The translations under genes were made by a program, and so were the position numbers. Source: Schistosoma haematobium (lineage: Eukaryota; Platyhelminthes; Trematoda; Strigeidida; Schistosomatidae). Taken from it: DNA of 64,000 nt. Below are positions 43,991 to 56,835 of this stretch, in pieces (within the stretch, counting starts at the first letter, position 1; every line of letters begins with the position of its first letter). The stretch lies in contig NC_067200.1 in NCBI RefSeq assembly GCF_000699445.3, forward strand, positions 6,154,950 through 6,218,949, read 5' to 3'. Under the pieces are notes generated by a model. It saw only the letters and a program-made list of their open reading frames with translations. It was not told where the DNA came from and ran no database searches.

Positions 43991-44358
43991 AAGATAGTTT
44001 ATTCTGTCCTAGAGAAGGCTGTTACTGATGGTATCCGGCCAATGAAAGGTTGAGTATCTTGCCTAAGGGTATCCTGGAACAAGTGATCAGTAAGTTCTTA
44101 ATGTCTTACAGAGTTACCCCCAATCCGGCAGTACCAGAAGGAAAGTCGCCGGCCGAGTGTATGTTCGGAAGGAAAATCCGGACAGTCTTTAACAGTATGT
44201 TGCCTCCCAGAAAGACAAATAAACCCACGAATGAATATCGTACGGTCACTCGTAGCTTCCAGGTGGGTGAAAGGGTACTTGTCAGATCGTATCAAGGTAA
44301 TAGGAAGTGGGAACTAGGTGTCATAGAACGTCGAATCGGAAATGTACCTTCATGGTGA
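43990..44358 (+). pseudogene. Gypsy integrase C-terminal remnant
   Basis: FLMSYRVTPNPAVPEGKSPA then ECMFGRKIRTVFNSMLPP, the conserved end of the Gypsy integrase core, followed by VGERVLVRS...WELGVIERRIGNV, a GPY/F-type terminal module. No LTR is seen beside it. It comes from a different part of the polyprotein than the fragment at 34.9 kb, so the two cannot be compared directly. Confidence 0.85.
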
Positions 44359-44815
44359 TAGTTGAACTTAACTCAATAGTTTACTGTTGAATATGTGAAT
44401 ATTTTAGTTGATCAACTAATGAAAATACAAAACAGATTGTTTCTGTAGTTGATATTTGTAATATTTTATAACCATTAATATTTATTGTATATGGAAAATT
44501 ACTATTTTTCTATCCATTAGTGATTATTTACAGTATTTTGTAAATTCTATTCATTGCATAGGTGATTTATTAAAATGAATATCTGAAATATGGGCGTATA
44601 ATTGAAATAGGTGAAATATTAAACAATGAATTATATGTATCTATAATCCCCCCCGTTTTTTGGGTATAACTATGAAATACTTAGTGTATGATATTCCCAT
44701 ATTATCCTATTTATAAGCTTTCATTGAATCTATTGATTGATAAGTTACTGTTAATTAATTATACAACTATCATTAGAAAGGGGTTTTGTAGAGATTGTAG
44801 TAGTTTAATAATTGA
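44359..44815. other. AT-rich stretch, nothing recognised
   Basis: A C-run (CCCCCCCG) at 44648-44655 is the only marked local feature. Confidence 0.5.
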
Positions 44816-44823
44816 ATTCACGA

Positions 44824-44990
44824 GTCAGTCAGTCAGTAACAACGTTGAACTTCGTACGTACGTACATCAGTTCGAGTTGCCACGCCACATTAGCACAGAG
44901 ATTCAGTTGTCGATTCAAATCCCGTAGTGGTAGAGGTAATAAGAGTATAAGCAGTAATCGAGAAGATTAGGGTTTGGAGATGTTATTTAA
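44824..44990 (-). mobile_element. Short RTE 3' UTR insertion inside a SINE
   Basis: The (TGAC)n tail, GTACGTACGTAC block and about 120 bp more of the RTE 3' UTR. The surrounding SINE reads up to CACGAGTCA on the left and resumes at AAGCTAGACC on the right, so it was split by this insertion. A GAGT repeat on both sides suggests a short target duplication. Confidence 0.7.
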
Positions 44991-44994
44991 AGAG

Positions 44995-45375
44995 TATTAA
45001 AGCTAGACCATCACAGGAAACCTAGAAGCACTGGATGACCACTTAATCCTCGTATGAGATTTCACAGCATTGCGCATCAACCAGGTCTGTTGTGAGATAG
45101 TAACTCATTGAAGACAATGGTGAACGGTGGAGCAATTTTGTGTATTGGTTAAAGTTAGACATTAAAACTATTGGATGACGGTCGAATCAGTAGTCTAGAG
45201 GTTCAGAGTTCGCACACGAGACTGATAGATCCTGGCTTAGGATCTCGCGAGGCAGGATCGTGGATGTTCATTGCTGACGAGTCACATACTAGGATGGAAC
45301 GGCCGTCCAGTACTTCCAGGTTTTCCATGGTGGTCTAACTTCAATTGACTCATGAATTTAACTATTAAATTATAC
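44995..45375. repeat. Head-to-head hammerhead SINE pair
   Basis: A minus-strand ribozyme half (44995-45080) faces a plus-strand copy (45090-45375). The plus copy keeps CTGACGA, but stem II is mismatched and GAAA is GGAA. Confidence 0.65.
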
Positions 45376-45934
45376 AATTATCGTTCAATTTTGTAGCACA
45401 AATGGATTAATTATTGCATAAATTTTAACCTTCTATTTGTTGTACGTTGAGATCGTGTAACTGATGCATAGAATAGTGTATTTTTAGTTAAAATAATAGT
45501 CTTTAGATAATAAGAAATAAGTTTGTTGGCTGTTTTATCGTTCCAATTGATCATTAAGGATAGAAGTTCAGTGGACGAATCAGTGTTAAGATCTCAAATT
45601 GCTGATGGAAGTTACTTGTGACACCGGTCGAATCAAAAGTAGTTCGTTGGTTTGATTAGCGTAATGTAGATTATTCATTAATAGACTATATAATTTAGTG
45701 ATCTAATTTAGTTGGTAATTACGAGAATTTTAATGTCTGATTACAATCGATAATTGTGGATTAACTTGGAGATATTGATTTGACTTAAACCGTGCAATTT
45801 TATTCATTAACTAAATTTGGTATAGTATTATGATTACAACAAAATGCTAACGTCTTGAGCTCAATTTTCCGTCAAATCATGAGATTTCTAGTTTTCATTA
45901 GTTCTCTAATATTCATAGTTTAAAACACGAAATG

Positions 45935-46250
45935 TTCTTAGTTAGACTACCATTGATAACATGGAGGTACTGGATAATAGTTTCGTCCTCGTATCGAACT
46001 ACTCACAAGTACATATTCACCACTCTCATCCAGAAAGCAAAGCAAGGACCTTCGGTTTCACTCATGAACTCTTGACCTCCAAACTACTGAGTTGGCATTT
46101 AACAGTGTCACTATCTGAATTCAATCGATTTACGAACTTAAGCAATTATCACCTATTTTGTGTTTCACATCTGAGATGGCTGAACTGTGTTGGTCATGGC
46201 TTTTCACTAGAACTTCAAGAGTTACATCACGAGGTTAGTCACTTGTGAGA
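45935..46250 (-). repeat. Hammerhead SINE, decayed
   Basis: GTACTGGATAATAGTTTCGT and the distal TTTTCACTAGAACTTCAAGA in minus orientation. The 95-codon plus-strand frame across it is chance. Confidence 0.6.
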
Positions 46251-46359
46251 ACATGATTATTATTATTAATGTCATTATTATTATTATTATTGGTTTGCAG
46301 AGATTTATTCAGATTCTAGAATGTTTCTAGTTTAATTATCTAATTACTGTATAGCAGCT

Positions 46360-46560
46360 CATATGCAATTGAGTTTGTTCACATTTAATTTGGTTAAACC
46401 CTTTTGTTAACTAATTTAACGGACGGAGTCATCAGTACAATAACACCTTCTCTATATCATTGTGCCTTTATTATTGTTACACTTCTGTGAATATGCATGC
46501 TTGAGCATTGCTTACCGCCTAAGCATATATTCATTCTGCTAGCCACATTTTAATCATTTT
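46360..46560 (-). repeat. Dispersed repeat E, copy 1
   Basis: Reverse complement of 52695-52885: CAATTGAGTTTGTTC, TTTTGTTAACT, TTAACGGACGGAGTCATC, TTGCTTACCGCCTAAGCATA. Class unknown. Confidence 0.6.
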
Positions 46561-47810
46561 CATTGTCTTACTGACTCGCTATCATACTTGCTCATTCAAC
46601 TTGCATACTCACTCGTTTGCCTGTTAGCTTTTCGGCACTACACTTTCATGTAGATTAGGATATCTGTATATGGTACAATAATAAAAACGTAATGAACACT
46701 TCGTATTCACCATTGAAACGTTATCTATTAACTATTATCAAGATGAATTGTATATGAAATTAATACTTTGTATTTACCTTCTGATTAATACACCAATAAG
46801 GCGTTATCTAGTAACCATTATCAATATGAAGGATTATATTGAATAAAAACCATCACAAGTATTATTTCAAGATTTTAAAAACAAAAACGATCTACTTTCG
46901 TATTCATATTTGACATTCTCTATTGAATATTCCTTACTGATTTATTAATATAATATTAAACTGATATACTAGAAAGTATATGTTAATTAATTTATGACAT
47001 TTATTGGTATTTTTTAATAAATATATATTCTCAAATCACACATAGTGATTAAATTCTACCGAAAGAAAAAAAGAAAAGAAAAAAAGAAACGAAAAAAGGA
47101 AAGAAAAAAAGGAAATCAACAACAACAAAAAACACACAACAGAAATGAAAATGAAAAGTTTAAGAATTTCATAACATAATTAGAATAATAAATGATTTGA
47201 AATAAATGACTAATTATAATTATATATAAAACAAACATAGGAAAATTATAATCAATAATTCAGTTGGTAACAACAACAACAACAACAAAAACAATAAAAT
47301 ACATTTTACACAAACAAAACTTATATTTTCATATAAGAGAATAAAATATTATCAAGAATAATCTTTTATTTTTATTTTTTTTTCGTCCAAATTTTGCTTA
47401 TTCTCTTAAATGAATTAAAATAGAATTAATCTGTAATTTGAGATGATCAGGTTGGATACTACTGATTGATTGATTGAGTTGAAGCATTCTGATATATATG
47501 TATATATATATATATAGAGAGAGAGAGAGTTGAATTATGATTGGTTGTTATTACATGTCTATCTTTGTGCGTGAATACTGATTTGTCTATCAATCAATAT
47601 ATTCATATGAAGGGGAGCATATACATATGCATAGATATATGCACATAAATGTAATAACAATAATAATATCAGCCTAAAGGTAAAGAGCATAAGAAAAAAT
47701 AAATAAAAGATAGTTTGGCAAGAATGCATTTTATGGGGATTTCGAAGATCACTTGACAATGAATGCATTCAATTCAACTATTGGTTTATGTCTCAATCCA
47801 TTTCTTCTTA
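46561..47810. other. Low-complexity AT-rich stretch
   Basis: A purine-rich run (AAAG/GAAA) at 47061-47115, (AAC)n at 47270-47287 and (TA)n then (GA)n at 47494-47529. No repeat family or gene is convincing. Confidence 0.6.
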
Positions 47811-47953
47811 ATGGAGTTTTGTTCTCTGAGCAGGATGGTTTAGTCGTGGAGTTTTCATCGTTTTTCTAACCAAAGTTTATTCTGATGATGTCGTTCAGAA
47901 GAACAATGAAAGCTCTACGACTAAACCATCCAACTCAGAGAACAAAACTCCAT
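47810..47953. repeat. Inverted repeat (about 50-bp arms, about 45-bp loop)
   Basis: TGGAGTTTTGTTCTCTGAG and GGATGGTTTAGTCGT at 47813-47857 recur in reverse complement at 47907-47952 with a few mismatches. It could be a small hairpin element. Confidence 0.75.
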
Positions 47954-48369
47954 CGAAATCATCCACTTGAGTTACAAATCTTCTCCACTAACTCAGAATC
48001 ATATGAGAGTAGTACGCTTCTCATTATTCGAAAATGGGTGAAGGCAGGATTTCACTCGAGAAAAACTGTATTTTCTCCACGAATGTCTTCATCAGCATGT
48101 TCTACTAACAAATGTATGATACAGACCTCCAATCAACTACCCAATAAGATGGAGAATAACTGAACAATTCATTTCTTGTTTGTATTTTTTAGTGAAAACA
48201 ATATCTTGAAAAACGTCACTTTGTTCCAATCAGTGCATTGGTTTTCTTGTCAATGTTTTCCTAATTATTCATTAAACTCAATCTAAATAATGCAGAGTTT
48301 TCTATTAAAAAATATCACTTACATAATAACAAAAAACTCTCACAATCATGTGTGCATTTGTGACTAGCT

Positions 48370-48745
48370 TTAAGATGTAACTCATGGAGTTCTAGTGAGA
48401 AGTCGTGACTAGGTGAGTCTAATCTGTGTCAAATATGAGACAGATATCCACCTGAAGCAATCAATGAATCGTTGCGCAAGATCATGGATTGATTTAAGTT
48501 AAATACGAACAACGCTGTGTGCGATATCGAAGGTAGTTGATTGGAGGTCTGTATCTTACACTTACTTACAAGTGTAAGATATCGAAGGTCCTGAGTTTGA
48601 GTCATACGTGAGGGATCGTGGGTGCGCACTGCTGACAAGTCTCATACTACAACAAAATGCCCATCCAATTTATGTATGTTTTCACTTGTGGTTTAACTTA
48701 GATTGGCTCATGATCATAATCGTGAAAATGTCGGAGTTGTAAACT
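48370..48745 (+). repeat. Hammerhead SINE with internal duplication
   Basis: Distal block from 48390. The segment GATATCGAAGGT occurs twice (48522 and 48577), with a small palindrome (TCTTACACTTACTTACAAGT) between. The ribozyme core is lost after CTGACAAGTC. Confidence 0.6.
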
Positions 48746-49304
48746 AATTATGGTAAACTGCTGTAATATAATTTTATAATAGTTGTGATATGTGGGCTCA
48801 TGATATCACTTTACTTATTTTTCTTTACATCTCTATGTCCTTTAATGACCTTTAATTATTGTAACAAAAACATTTTAATCACCTTCCTACATTCACATTA
48901 TAATTCGTTACTAACTTATTAAGTCGATTATTATTATTCGTATTACGTAATCTAGTATTGTAATCTTTCTATTATAAAATCTTGGTTATTCCTTGTTCAC
49001 ATTTCCTCATGGAACTAGTACTTTAACAATGAATGTTTCATATTTATATACGATTGTGCAGTTTGATAATGAATTCGTTGAGAAGAGATCCCTTCGATGA
49101 ACTTCGTGTTTTTAATTTCAATATTAGCCACAATTAATTTATTCGAAAAAAGTTTACGTCTTTGTTGAAGCTAAGTACTAATATATATGAATAGAGAAGT
49201 TATACAAAGAATCTTAACTGGACATATTGTTATTATTAATGAAGTGATATTCCTAACACCCTGTTACAGTTCAGCAATTGTATTAATGTGTAAATATTCT
49301 ACAC

Positions 49305-49430
49305 TAAGAAGACTATATCGAGGTAATCCGCACAGGATGCACATATGCAAACGTGAGACTGATCAATTACAGTCTTAAATAACAATGGGAAGATACAAGT
49401 GAAACAACACCAAGTGAACTAAAAAGACTA
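49305..49430 (-). repeat. Dispersed repeat C, inverted copy
   Basis: ATCGAGGTAATCCGCACAGG and GAGACTGATCAATTACAGTC are the reverse complement of blocks at 53150-53210. Confidence 0.5.
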
Positions 49431-49662
49431 GTTGTTCAGTAACTTTAAAGTGACGATATTTAAGTCTTGTGACAGTTTAATAGAAATGTGAAACAATCAG
49501 ATATTTTCTTTTGTCTCATTAAAGTTTATTTACAACAAACTAACTAAACACATCTTTTCCATCCATTATAGATCACTATTGATAGTCTAAAACATGATTA
49601 TGAAAGTGAGAATATTTTGAAGGACAAGGTTCATTAATGTTTTTTTCAGAGATTGTACAAAC

Positions 49663-49737
49663 CTTGACGTTTGCTTCGTTCGTTTACGGCCGATTCACTT
49701 TCGTTTGTCCAAGATCTAGAATGTTTCTGATGTGTAC
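49663..49737 (-). CDS. Secreted precursor gene, exon 3 with RSKR processing site
   Basis: Acceptor TAATTAG|GT, donor CAAG|GTTTGT. The two leading nucleotides complete the split Gly codon left by the exon at 55357-55911. The 24 codons end NERSKRQ, a furin/prohormone-convertase type site. The mature product would start at or after the Gln, so the next exon is decisive, and I could not place it with confidence. Confidence 0.6.
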
Positions 49738-49739
49738 CT

Positions 49740-50920
49740 AATTAGAAAAAAATTCAAAAAAAGAATAAATAAACCTCAGTGAATTAAAGTCAAAGAAACA
49801 CTAAACTATAATATTTACAGTGTATGGAACCATAAATGTCTTTATCAGGTATAATGTTGTGAATTCTTGATAATAAAGCCATATATTTAAACTTCTTGGC
49901 TGTCTATTTTTAAGTTTTGAGACTATCGCAAAACAGTCTTTTATTTTAAATCTATTTTAACTGACTAATTGTGCTAATCGATTAATGAACCGAAGCCTCC
50001 CTAACTTACGATGGTAAAGGTATTGCATAGGGATAAGCCAATCAGAATCGAAAACATAACTTCTAGGCTATTGAGCGAAATTCAAAACCCAGGAAAACAT
50101 AATTATGTAATACTTGAAGTACATTTAAAATGATAATAAGAATTACTTTATGACATCATGAAGTAAAATTGATGGTGTTAAACATATCATATGCTTAGTT
50201 TTGTCCCTATAGATTGCATCTAACTGATTGTAGATTGTATTTAATACTGTTACCAAATCATAACTTCAAATTCATTATCCTGAAACAAATCTAAATTCCT
50301 TGAGGTTATATTTTGTAGATGAGTTAATCAGATAATACCTTTTGGATTTTTGAGCAAAATCCATCCATCAATATGGTTGTAGATCATTGCACACTATATT
50401 CGATGTCAGTTCATAGAAGTCGTGACCCAAAATACTTAACCTTTACCATGAATTGGTAACCCTAACTATAAAAAGAAAAAGGACTCTTAGCAATCTATTT
50501 TCATGCTTATATAGGTCCGAGGATACGGGAAATCTGCATCTTTATAGATGTAGGCATTGGTCTAAATTTATATGTTGTTGGGTTTTTAATATATATTCAG
50601 TGTAATTTGTAGAGGAAGTGATTATGCAACATCTTGTTCAATTAATTATCTATTCAGAAAGGCTGTCTTCTGATTGGTTAAGGGGTGGCTCAAAATTAGT
50701 CTCGATTGCTTTAATTACATGTTTACCTTAATTATACTCTTGCTGCTATGACTAAGCTAATTACCACTAAATTCAAGCTGAACAACTCAGGTTATTTGTG
50801 CATTTTCATTTTGTTCTGGTCTTCGGGAAATAAGAATTGAACTAGAACTCACACATCGAATTTATTAAGCTATGAAGGAAAATAGAATCTGAGTAAATCA
50901 CTTATGAATAAAAAAGGATA
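49740..50920. other. Intron of the secreted-precursor gene, no feature recognised
   Basis: AT-rich, with no family member recognised. Confidence 0.5.
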
Positions 50921-50929
50921 CAGCAAAAT

Positions 50930-51790
50930 CCGACCTAAGGTTTCTTTGTGGTGCTGCTGGATATTGGGGGCAACTCTGCCAGCCAACTTAGGTGGTTGCA
51001 GAGACCGGATTGATTACCCACTCTGTTGTATCTGACCAGTTCTATACTATATCCAGGGCTCATTTTACCGCCCAAGCTAACCAATATGTATTCTTATGTG
51101 TGAGAGTTGCAGAAGTTTTCGGACCTATGTAGTTCAAGTATATAGGTATATGCAAAGGGTACTCAAATGGTGTCGTACAAAGGAAGCGCTGAGCTGCAAA
51201 GATGTCTGCCCTATGTCTCATAAAATCAGCGATCTGTCTATCGAGTCGAGGACTTAATAAAAAGAGGTGGTAGCAAACACCAGGGCGAGGTGACCAATAA
51301 CCTCCTCTAAGAGAGTGCTTATGCTTATGTGTGTCATGAAATACTGCGGTGATAGCCATGGTGTGAATGATATGCATATAATGTGTAAGAGTCAGTCTGG
51401 TGTAGTAAGTACGTTTTCATTGGGAGCGGTAAACATCCACCCTCCTAGATGGGCGAATATACCTATGTTTATGCTATGGGATGCATGGGGTAGAACCTGT
51501 GTTGCCAGTGTGCATGCAGCGTATATTTGCTCACAACGTATGTATAGCTTTATGTATGCCAAGTGATATTCGGATGAAAGTTTGTGTGTTATCTAGTATG
51601 CAAGTAGATTATATACATCCAGGACAAGTAAATCGTAATTCTCATTACTTGTTCTTTTGGTGCAATACCATTATGCATGCAAAGACTTGTGAGGCCGCGG
51701 TCCCCACTAAAGTACATTTACATGGTGGGTTAGTAAGCCTCGGAATCCGTTCCACAAGGACCTCTAGATCTCCCCACTAAGTATCATCAG
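50930..51790. other. GC-richer unclassified segment
   Basis: Visibly richer in GC than its surroundings, with open frames on both strands (105 and 99 codons) but no recognisable domain and no terminal repeats found. It may be an unclassified mobile sequence. Confidence 0.35.
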
Positions 51791-52694
51791 CTATTCTCTG
51801 TCTAGAACACCGTACCAGTCAGTCAGAATTCAGAAATCAATGTGTATATGTAGATGTAAATAAAAAAAAATTTATACAATACTAATTATTTGATGCTAAG
51901 AAATCATTCAACTAATCAAGCATACTACTTATTGAATTAAGTAGTTGTTAATTATAATGAATATTATTAATAATGTATTGTGATCCTGTAGATTTCTATA
52001 CATAATCCTATGAATTTTTAAGTCAATACAAACATAGGGATAAGTAGGTTGTCGTTTTTTTCATGTTCTAATTGAAGCTTAGATAAAAATAGTACAATTC
52101 TGTGTAGGCTAAGTAATTTTAACACTATAATAACTACTCTCTACACTTTGTACAAATATTCATTAGAATAATTTAATAACACCCGGCTTTATCAAATGAA
52201 GCAACGATAATTTAGGTGGTAGTAACCATGGCGAATAGTGAGTTAGGAGTTGTTCATTTTTTGTTTTCGAACTTTTTATTGCCAATTTCATACAGATAAA
52301 TTAAGATTTTTATTATCTGTTTTACTAATGATATTTCGATGGGATAAAAATTATACATTTTTTCCCTATTCTAGTTAAGTCAATGAACGAAAATCAACTT
52401 GTTATATAATTTGGAAGATAATATTCTGTTGTAATGGCTGTGCTTCGATTACTAATCACCCTCGTACTGTTGTCATATAATCTCCCACACTGTTTTAAAT
52501 CAGAAGGTAAAAAGAAGCAGCTACTACAGTTTTATTAGCAGATAATTCAGACCACAAAGCAGAGAGGCCAAACGAATGAGTCAGCCAACTGCGAGTGTAG
52601 TAGTAGCAGTAGCAGTGTATATGGTGTAAATGTACATATATACATATATATAGGGAAATGGACGGGTCATCGAACCGATTAAGCAACTAATAAT

Positions 52695-52885
52695 AAAGCT
52701 AGCGGAATGAATATATGCGTAGGCGGTAAACAATGTTCAAGCATACATATTTCATACAAGTACAATAATAATAAAGGTGCAATGAATTGTTATAGTATAG
52801 ATGACTTTGTCCGTTAAATAAGTTAACAAAAGGGCTTAACTGAGTTAAATGAGAATAAACTCAATTGTACATGAGTCGCTATACT
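52695..52885 (+). repeat. Dispersed repeat E, copy 2
   Basis: Inverted relative to 46360-46560, sharing the four blocks named there in reverse order. Confidence 0.6.
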
Positions 52886-53114
52886 GCCATGTTGATTACA
52901 TAATTCCTTTTTTTAGTAAACTTAATGGTATAAAACGAATGTATGAGAATTCTGACTATTTTGATTTCTCATAGTTTACATCATAAACTAATTCCCTTTT
53001 TTTAGACAAGCAATCAACATTAAGAAGTACTGGAGAACTGTTATATACTAGTATAAGATGCCTCATCAGTATACATCAACAAGCCCAACATGGATAGAGC
53101 ATAAGACATTCATT

Positions 53115-53275
53115 CATTTGGTATTGTTTGTTTGAATCTTTCTATTGATGCTTAGGAGTGCATTTGATCAGTCTCTTATCAGCATATGTGCATCCTGTGC
53201 GGACTGCCTTGATATTGCCTTAATTAACAAGTATGGAGGTTAGCAATGGAATCCAGAATGAGTGTTTCGTCTTAT
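53115..53275 (+). repeat. Dispersed repeat C, copy
   Basis: TTTGATCAGTCTCTTATCAG and GTGCATCCTGTGCGGACTGC align with 1840-1895. Confidence 0.5.
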
Positions 53276-53279
53276 TTTG

Positions 53280-53590
53280 GATTCATCAGATGGATGTACC
53301 TGCATTCTAGAGTAGATGTTCACTTCGGGAATCGAACCCGGTACCGTTTGCTTCAAATGTCATCATGTTATCCACTTAGCTACTGAATCCTGAACATCAA
53401 TGGGAATATTCAAACAAACAATACCAAAATGAATTTTAACTTCATCTCATTGCATAAGCAAGTGGCTGTCGGGACTCATTAGTTAAGTGGATAACGTGAT
53501 CGCGTTTGAAGCGAACGGTACTGGCTTTGAGCTTTGGAGTGAACATGGAGTAGACATCAATTCTGGGATGCAGGTACATCCGGGTTTCGA
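53280..53590. repeat. Head-to-head pair of tRNA-like SINEs (second family)
   Basis: The minus copy (53280-53395, CGGGAATCGAACCCGGTACC) faces a plus copy (53475-53590, TTAGTTAAGTGGATAACGTG). Same family as 6500-6685. Confidence 0.6.
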
Positions 53591-53639
53591 GTGTGAAGCA
53601 GTTACTCACTAATGGGATTGAAAGATGATCAGGAAATAC

Positions 53640-53805
53640 CGCAAGCTGGTTAAAGTTAGATGACGATTCAGTGTTAATTCTGACACCTGAATTTCACAGC
53701 CTGTATTTCTGGAATTGGTGTCGTGGATATGCACTGATCAGGAACATTTACTGTGATGAAGCAATTATCCGTTGCTTCCTGGTTTGCAATTGTTGAGTAA
53801 CTATG
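53640..53805 (+). repeat. Degenerate SINE fragment
   Basis: GTGTCGTGGATATGCACTGA followed by a weak remnant of the ribozyme and 3' block. Confidence 0.4.
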
Positions 53806-54219
53806 GTCAGTTTTTGATGCAAACTATAATTTTTAGACTTTGTGTGACTCGATAACGATATTAAAATGAATGATAAACAGAAGATTCAACACCGTATTAG
53901 TCAGGACATACCTAACGGCTTTTTAGAATTGAAACGGTTAGTTGATGAACTTAATCAAAGATGATTTTTAAACTAGAATGAAATGGTTGGAAAGATGCAT
54001 GTGCATACAAAGTTGATTTCAAGTTGACTTATGTAGTACTATGGGCAAGAATTGTAAGGCGAATACAAAGTTTGTTGATTGTTCGGTGATTAGATGATAA
54101 CGTTGAGTTGTTTGGGTCGTGAATGACCTCTCATAAAAATAGGGTTTGCTGAATCCTTAGATATACGAGGATTTTTACTTAACACTATATGTTCGAGATT
54201 CCTTATACTTACATTGATT

Positions 54220-54545
54220 TCATGAATCGACCGTTGTTAGACCACCATTTGAAGTCTGGAAGCACTGAACAGCCGTCAGCAGTGTGCATCCACAATCCCG
54301 CACGCGGGATTTGAACCCAGGATCTCCGGTCTCTCCCTAACGCCCAACATCTAGATCATTGAGCCCACTGGCATCCGACGATGTTAATCCCTAACTTCAA
54401 CTAATCCACGATATTGCTGATCATCTTCCATTGTCTTCGATGGGTAACTGTATCACAGCCGACAGAGTTCAACTCCATTGGTCACGGTTCATGATCAGTT
54501 TACGATTTCAATGAACTTCAACAATCTCCACAATCCTAAACTGGA
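54220..54545 (-). repeat. Hammerhead SINE with deleted ribozyme
   Basis: tRNA-like head (CGGGATTTGAACCCAGGA) and distal blocks are present. The ribozyme core between AACAGCCG and TCAGCAGTG is missing. Confidence 0.7.
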
Positions 54546-55084
54546 AACTGACATTTACTTACTAGAGACTAACTTCGAGAGGGGATTCCCGGAGTTCTCA
54601 CTGTTGATGTTAGAGAGCACAAATGACCAATCTCTACTGATATATATGTAGCTTGAATGGAATGCTTCAATGTTTAAAATCTAATTACAAGTAAAGATTC
54701 ATTCAGGTATCAATTATAGTTATAGAGACTGATTAAATCCATTCATTAAAATTAACAATAAAAAAGTATAAACTCTTAAAAATGAAATTCATACTTCTTA
54801 AACAAGTTGGTGGCTTTCCAAGCTCAGTAGCTGGTGTTTAGATCGAAACAGAGCAGGCTTGAGTTACAGTATGAACATCAACCTGAAATACAAATACATC
54901 CAGATGACGAGTCCTAAATAGAACATGATGCATTTCCTGATGTCGAATACTTACCACTTCTGAACTTTAATAACTGTCATTACCCTACAATATGATATTG
55001 ATGGAAGAAAGAGAGAAATGACAGTCTTTCAAGTAACACACTTTATTCATTTATTGATCGATTAATAATCTGATTTTTAGTCAA

Positions 55085-55255
55085 ACAAATAAATTAGTAT
55101 CAGAAGGGTTTTTTGGAAATTGTAATAATTCCAGTTGTTGAGATCATGAATCAATTGAAGCTAGACCACTATAGAAAATCTGGAAGCACTGGACGGCCGT
55201 CTGGTTCTATTGTGGGACTCCTCAGCGCATCCACGACACCGCCTCGTGGGATCAT
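55085..55255 (-). repeat. Hammerhead SINE, partial
   Basis: GTCAATTGAAGC-like 3' part and CTGGACGGCCG are present. CTGAGGA is kept but GAAA is CAGA, so the ribozyme is inactive. It is cut near 55250. Confidence 0.7.
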
Positions 55256-55356
55256 CTTCTTGCATTGCCACCATTTCTATTACTGCTAACTTTTTTCTCT
55301 TGAATGAATAAAAATGTAAACAAACAAGACAATTAACTAGATTATTATACACTTAC

Positions 55357-55911
55357 CATCTGATTTTGCTTTATCTCGATGTTTATATTGTTCTGTATTA
55401 AATGTATCTAGATTACGTAATTTACGTAAATCTTTTGAATTGCCCGGTTGAATTGGTGTAGACCATTTTATAGTTTCTGGCATTTTTTTTACAATCAAAC
55501 TATTATCCGTTAGTTGAGTATTTTCATTCAACCAATCACGTTTTTTTAAAGGATTTCTATAATAAATTAGATTTGGCCAAATTAGATTTAAATATTCAAT
55601 GTTTTCATCTGTAGGAGGCGAAGGAGAAGAAGAAGAAGAAGAAGAAGCCGATTCTTGTAGTTTATCAACATCTTCATCCATATCAATAGGTAAATTGATT
55701 TTTGGACCTGAAAATACTTTACGCCTGAAGTTAGTTGAATAGGATGGTTGTCTATTTAAATTAAATAAATACAAATATTGATTATCATCGTCATTAGCAT
55801 TATTATCATCATCATCATCATTATGCTCATCAATAAGATCAATGTCATCTTGATATTGTTGTTGTTGTGCTTCCTTTTCTAGGTCCCAGTGATGATTGTT
55901 CCTTGCATGCC
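55357..55911 (-). CDS. Secreted precursor gene, exon 2 (acidic, Ser-rich propeptide)
   Basis: A 555-nt exon: acceptor TTTCAG|GGCAT, donor GATG|GTAAGT, 184 open codons. It is rich in Asp/Asn (DDDDDNN) with a Gln run near its start, then FRRK, a run of eight Ser, LKKRDWL and IVKK. Several dibasic pairs could be processing sites. Its first two nucleotides complete the Gly codon left by the signal-peptide exon at 59683. I do not recognise the family. The Asp and Ser runs are coded by simple trinucleotide repeats. Confidence 0.72.
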
Positions 55912-56719
55912 CTGAAAAATGAAAAAAAACACGATAGAAACTTCTTTTTAAAAGTTTATTTCATAGCATTTCATATGTAATAGTTATGTACTGAGTTTTC
56001 CATTCATATTAGTTCTTTAGTTATAACGGAAGATAATAATAATATGATTCAATCTATAAGTTTCAGGCTTCCTGAAGAGCCCTATAACGAGAAAAAACAG
56101 CGATGAAGTAAGTTTTCGGTTTTATTCGTTATTTATTTAAAGTTAGTTCATCGTTTAAAACTTTTTGCAATAACAAAACTGTTTTCAGTTGAATCATTAT
56201 AAGGCTTCATTCGAATATTCAGTACTATGTAAGTGTATATGTGAAGAATATTAAATCAGTTAAGACAATTCATGAGTCCATAATACAAAAAGTACATACC
56301 TTTCGCTATGTATAGAGTAGACTGTGGTCATTCAAGCCTACAAGCGTAATCCTTAGATGTCGAGGAAGTTTGTAATCCATCTATTTCTTATTTAGTCTGA
56401 GGATTACTTTTACCCTTTGCTTATTTGTTCCTCTTTACTCCTTTTTGTATATTCTCTTCTTTACTCCTTATGTAATATTTAACTAACCATTCACACATTG
56501 TTTATTATTCAACATTTTTAATCATCATTGTTTCATTGTTCAGTTTATTTTCCAAGGTTTTAACAAGGATTACAATGTTGAATTATTTATTCAAGTTATT
56601 GTTATGCATACCATAACTAATCAATTTTCAACCTTACTGTCAAGACTTATTCGCTTCTGATGGAGATACAACTGGAAACAATATTGTTATTATCAAGGAT
56701 TGTGAAGATTTATAAATTC

Positions 56720-56835
56720 GAAGTCATACATCACGCAATAGATTTAACTAAAAATTCATTGAAAACAAGAAGATATTGGAAAGCTGTTTCGTTCTGGTGT
56801 AGTACTGCACATAAGACTTGAAAGCTCTGGATGTC
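56720..56835 (-). repeat. Degenerate hammerhead SINE remnant
   Basis: AAAGCTGTTTCGTTCTGGTG is the only clear ribozyme-derived block. The rest of 55912-57235 shows nothing I recognise. Confidence 0.4.

Noticed and set aside
43733..44053. 106-codon plus-strand frame
   Set aside because: Its first two thirds are antisense to a minus-strand RTE tail. Only the last part touches the Gypsy integrase remnant.
47885..48163. 92-codon plus-strand frame
   Set aside because: Begins inside the 47.8-kb inverted repeat and has no recognisable domain or splice support.
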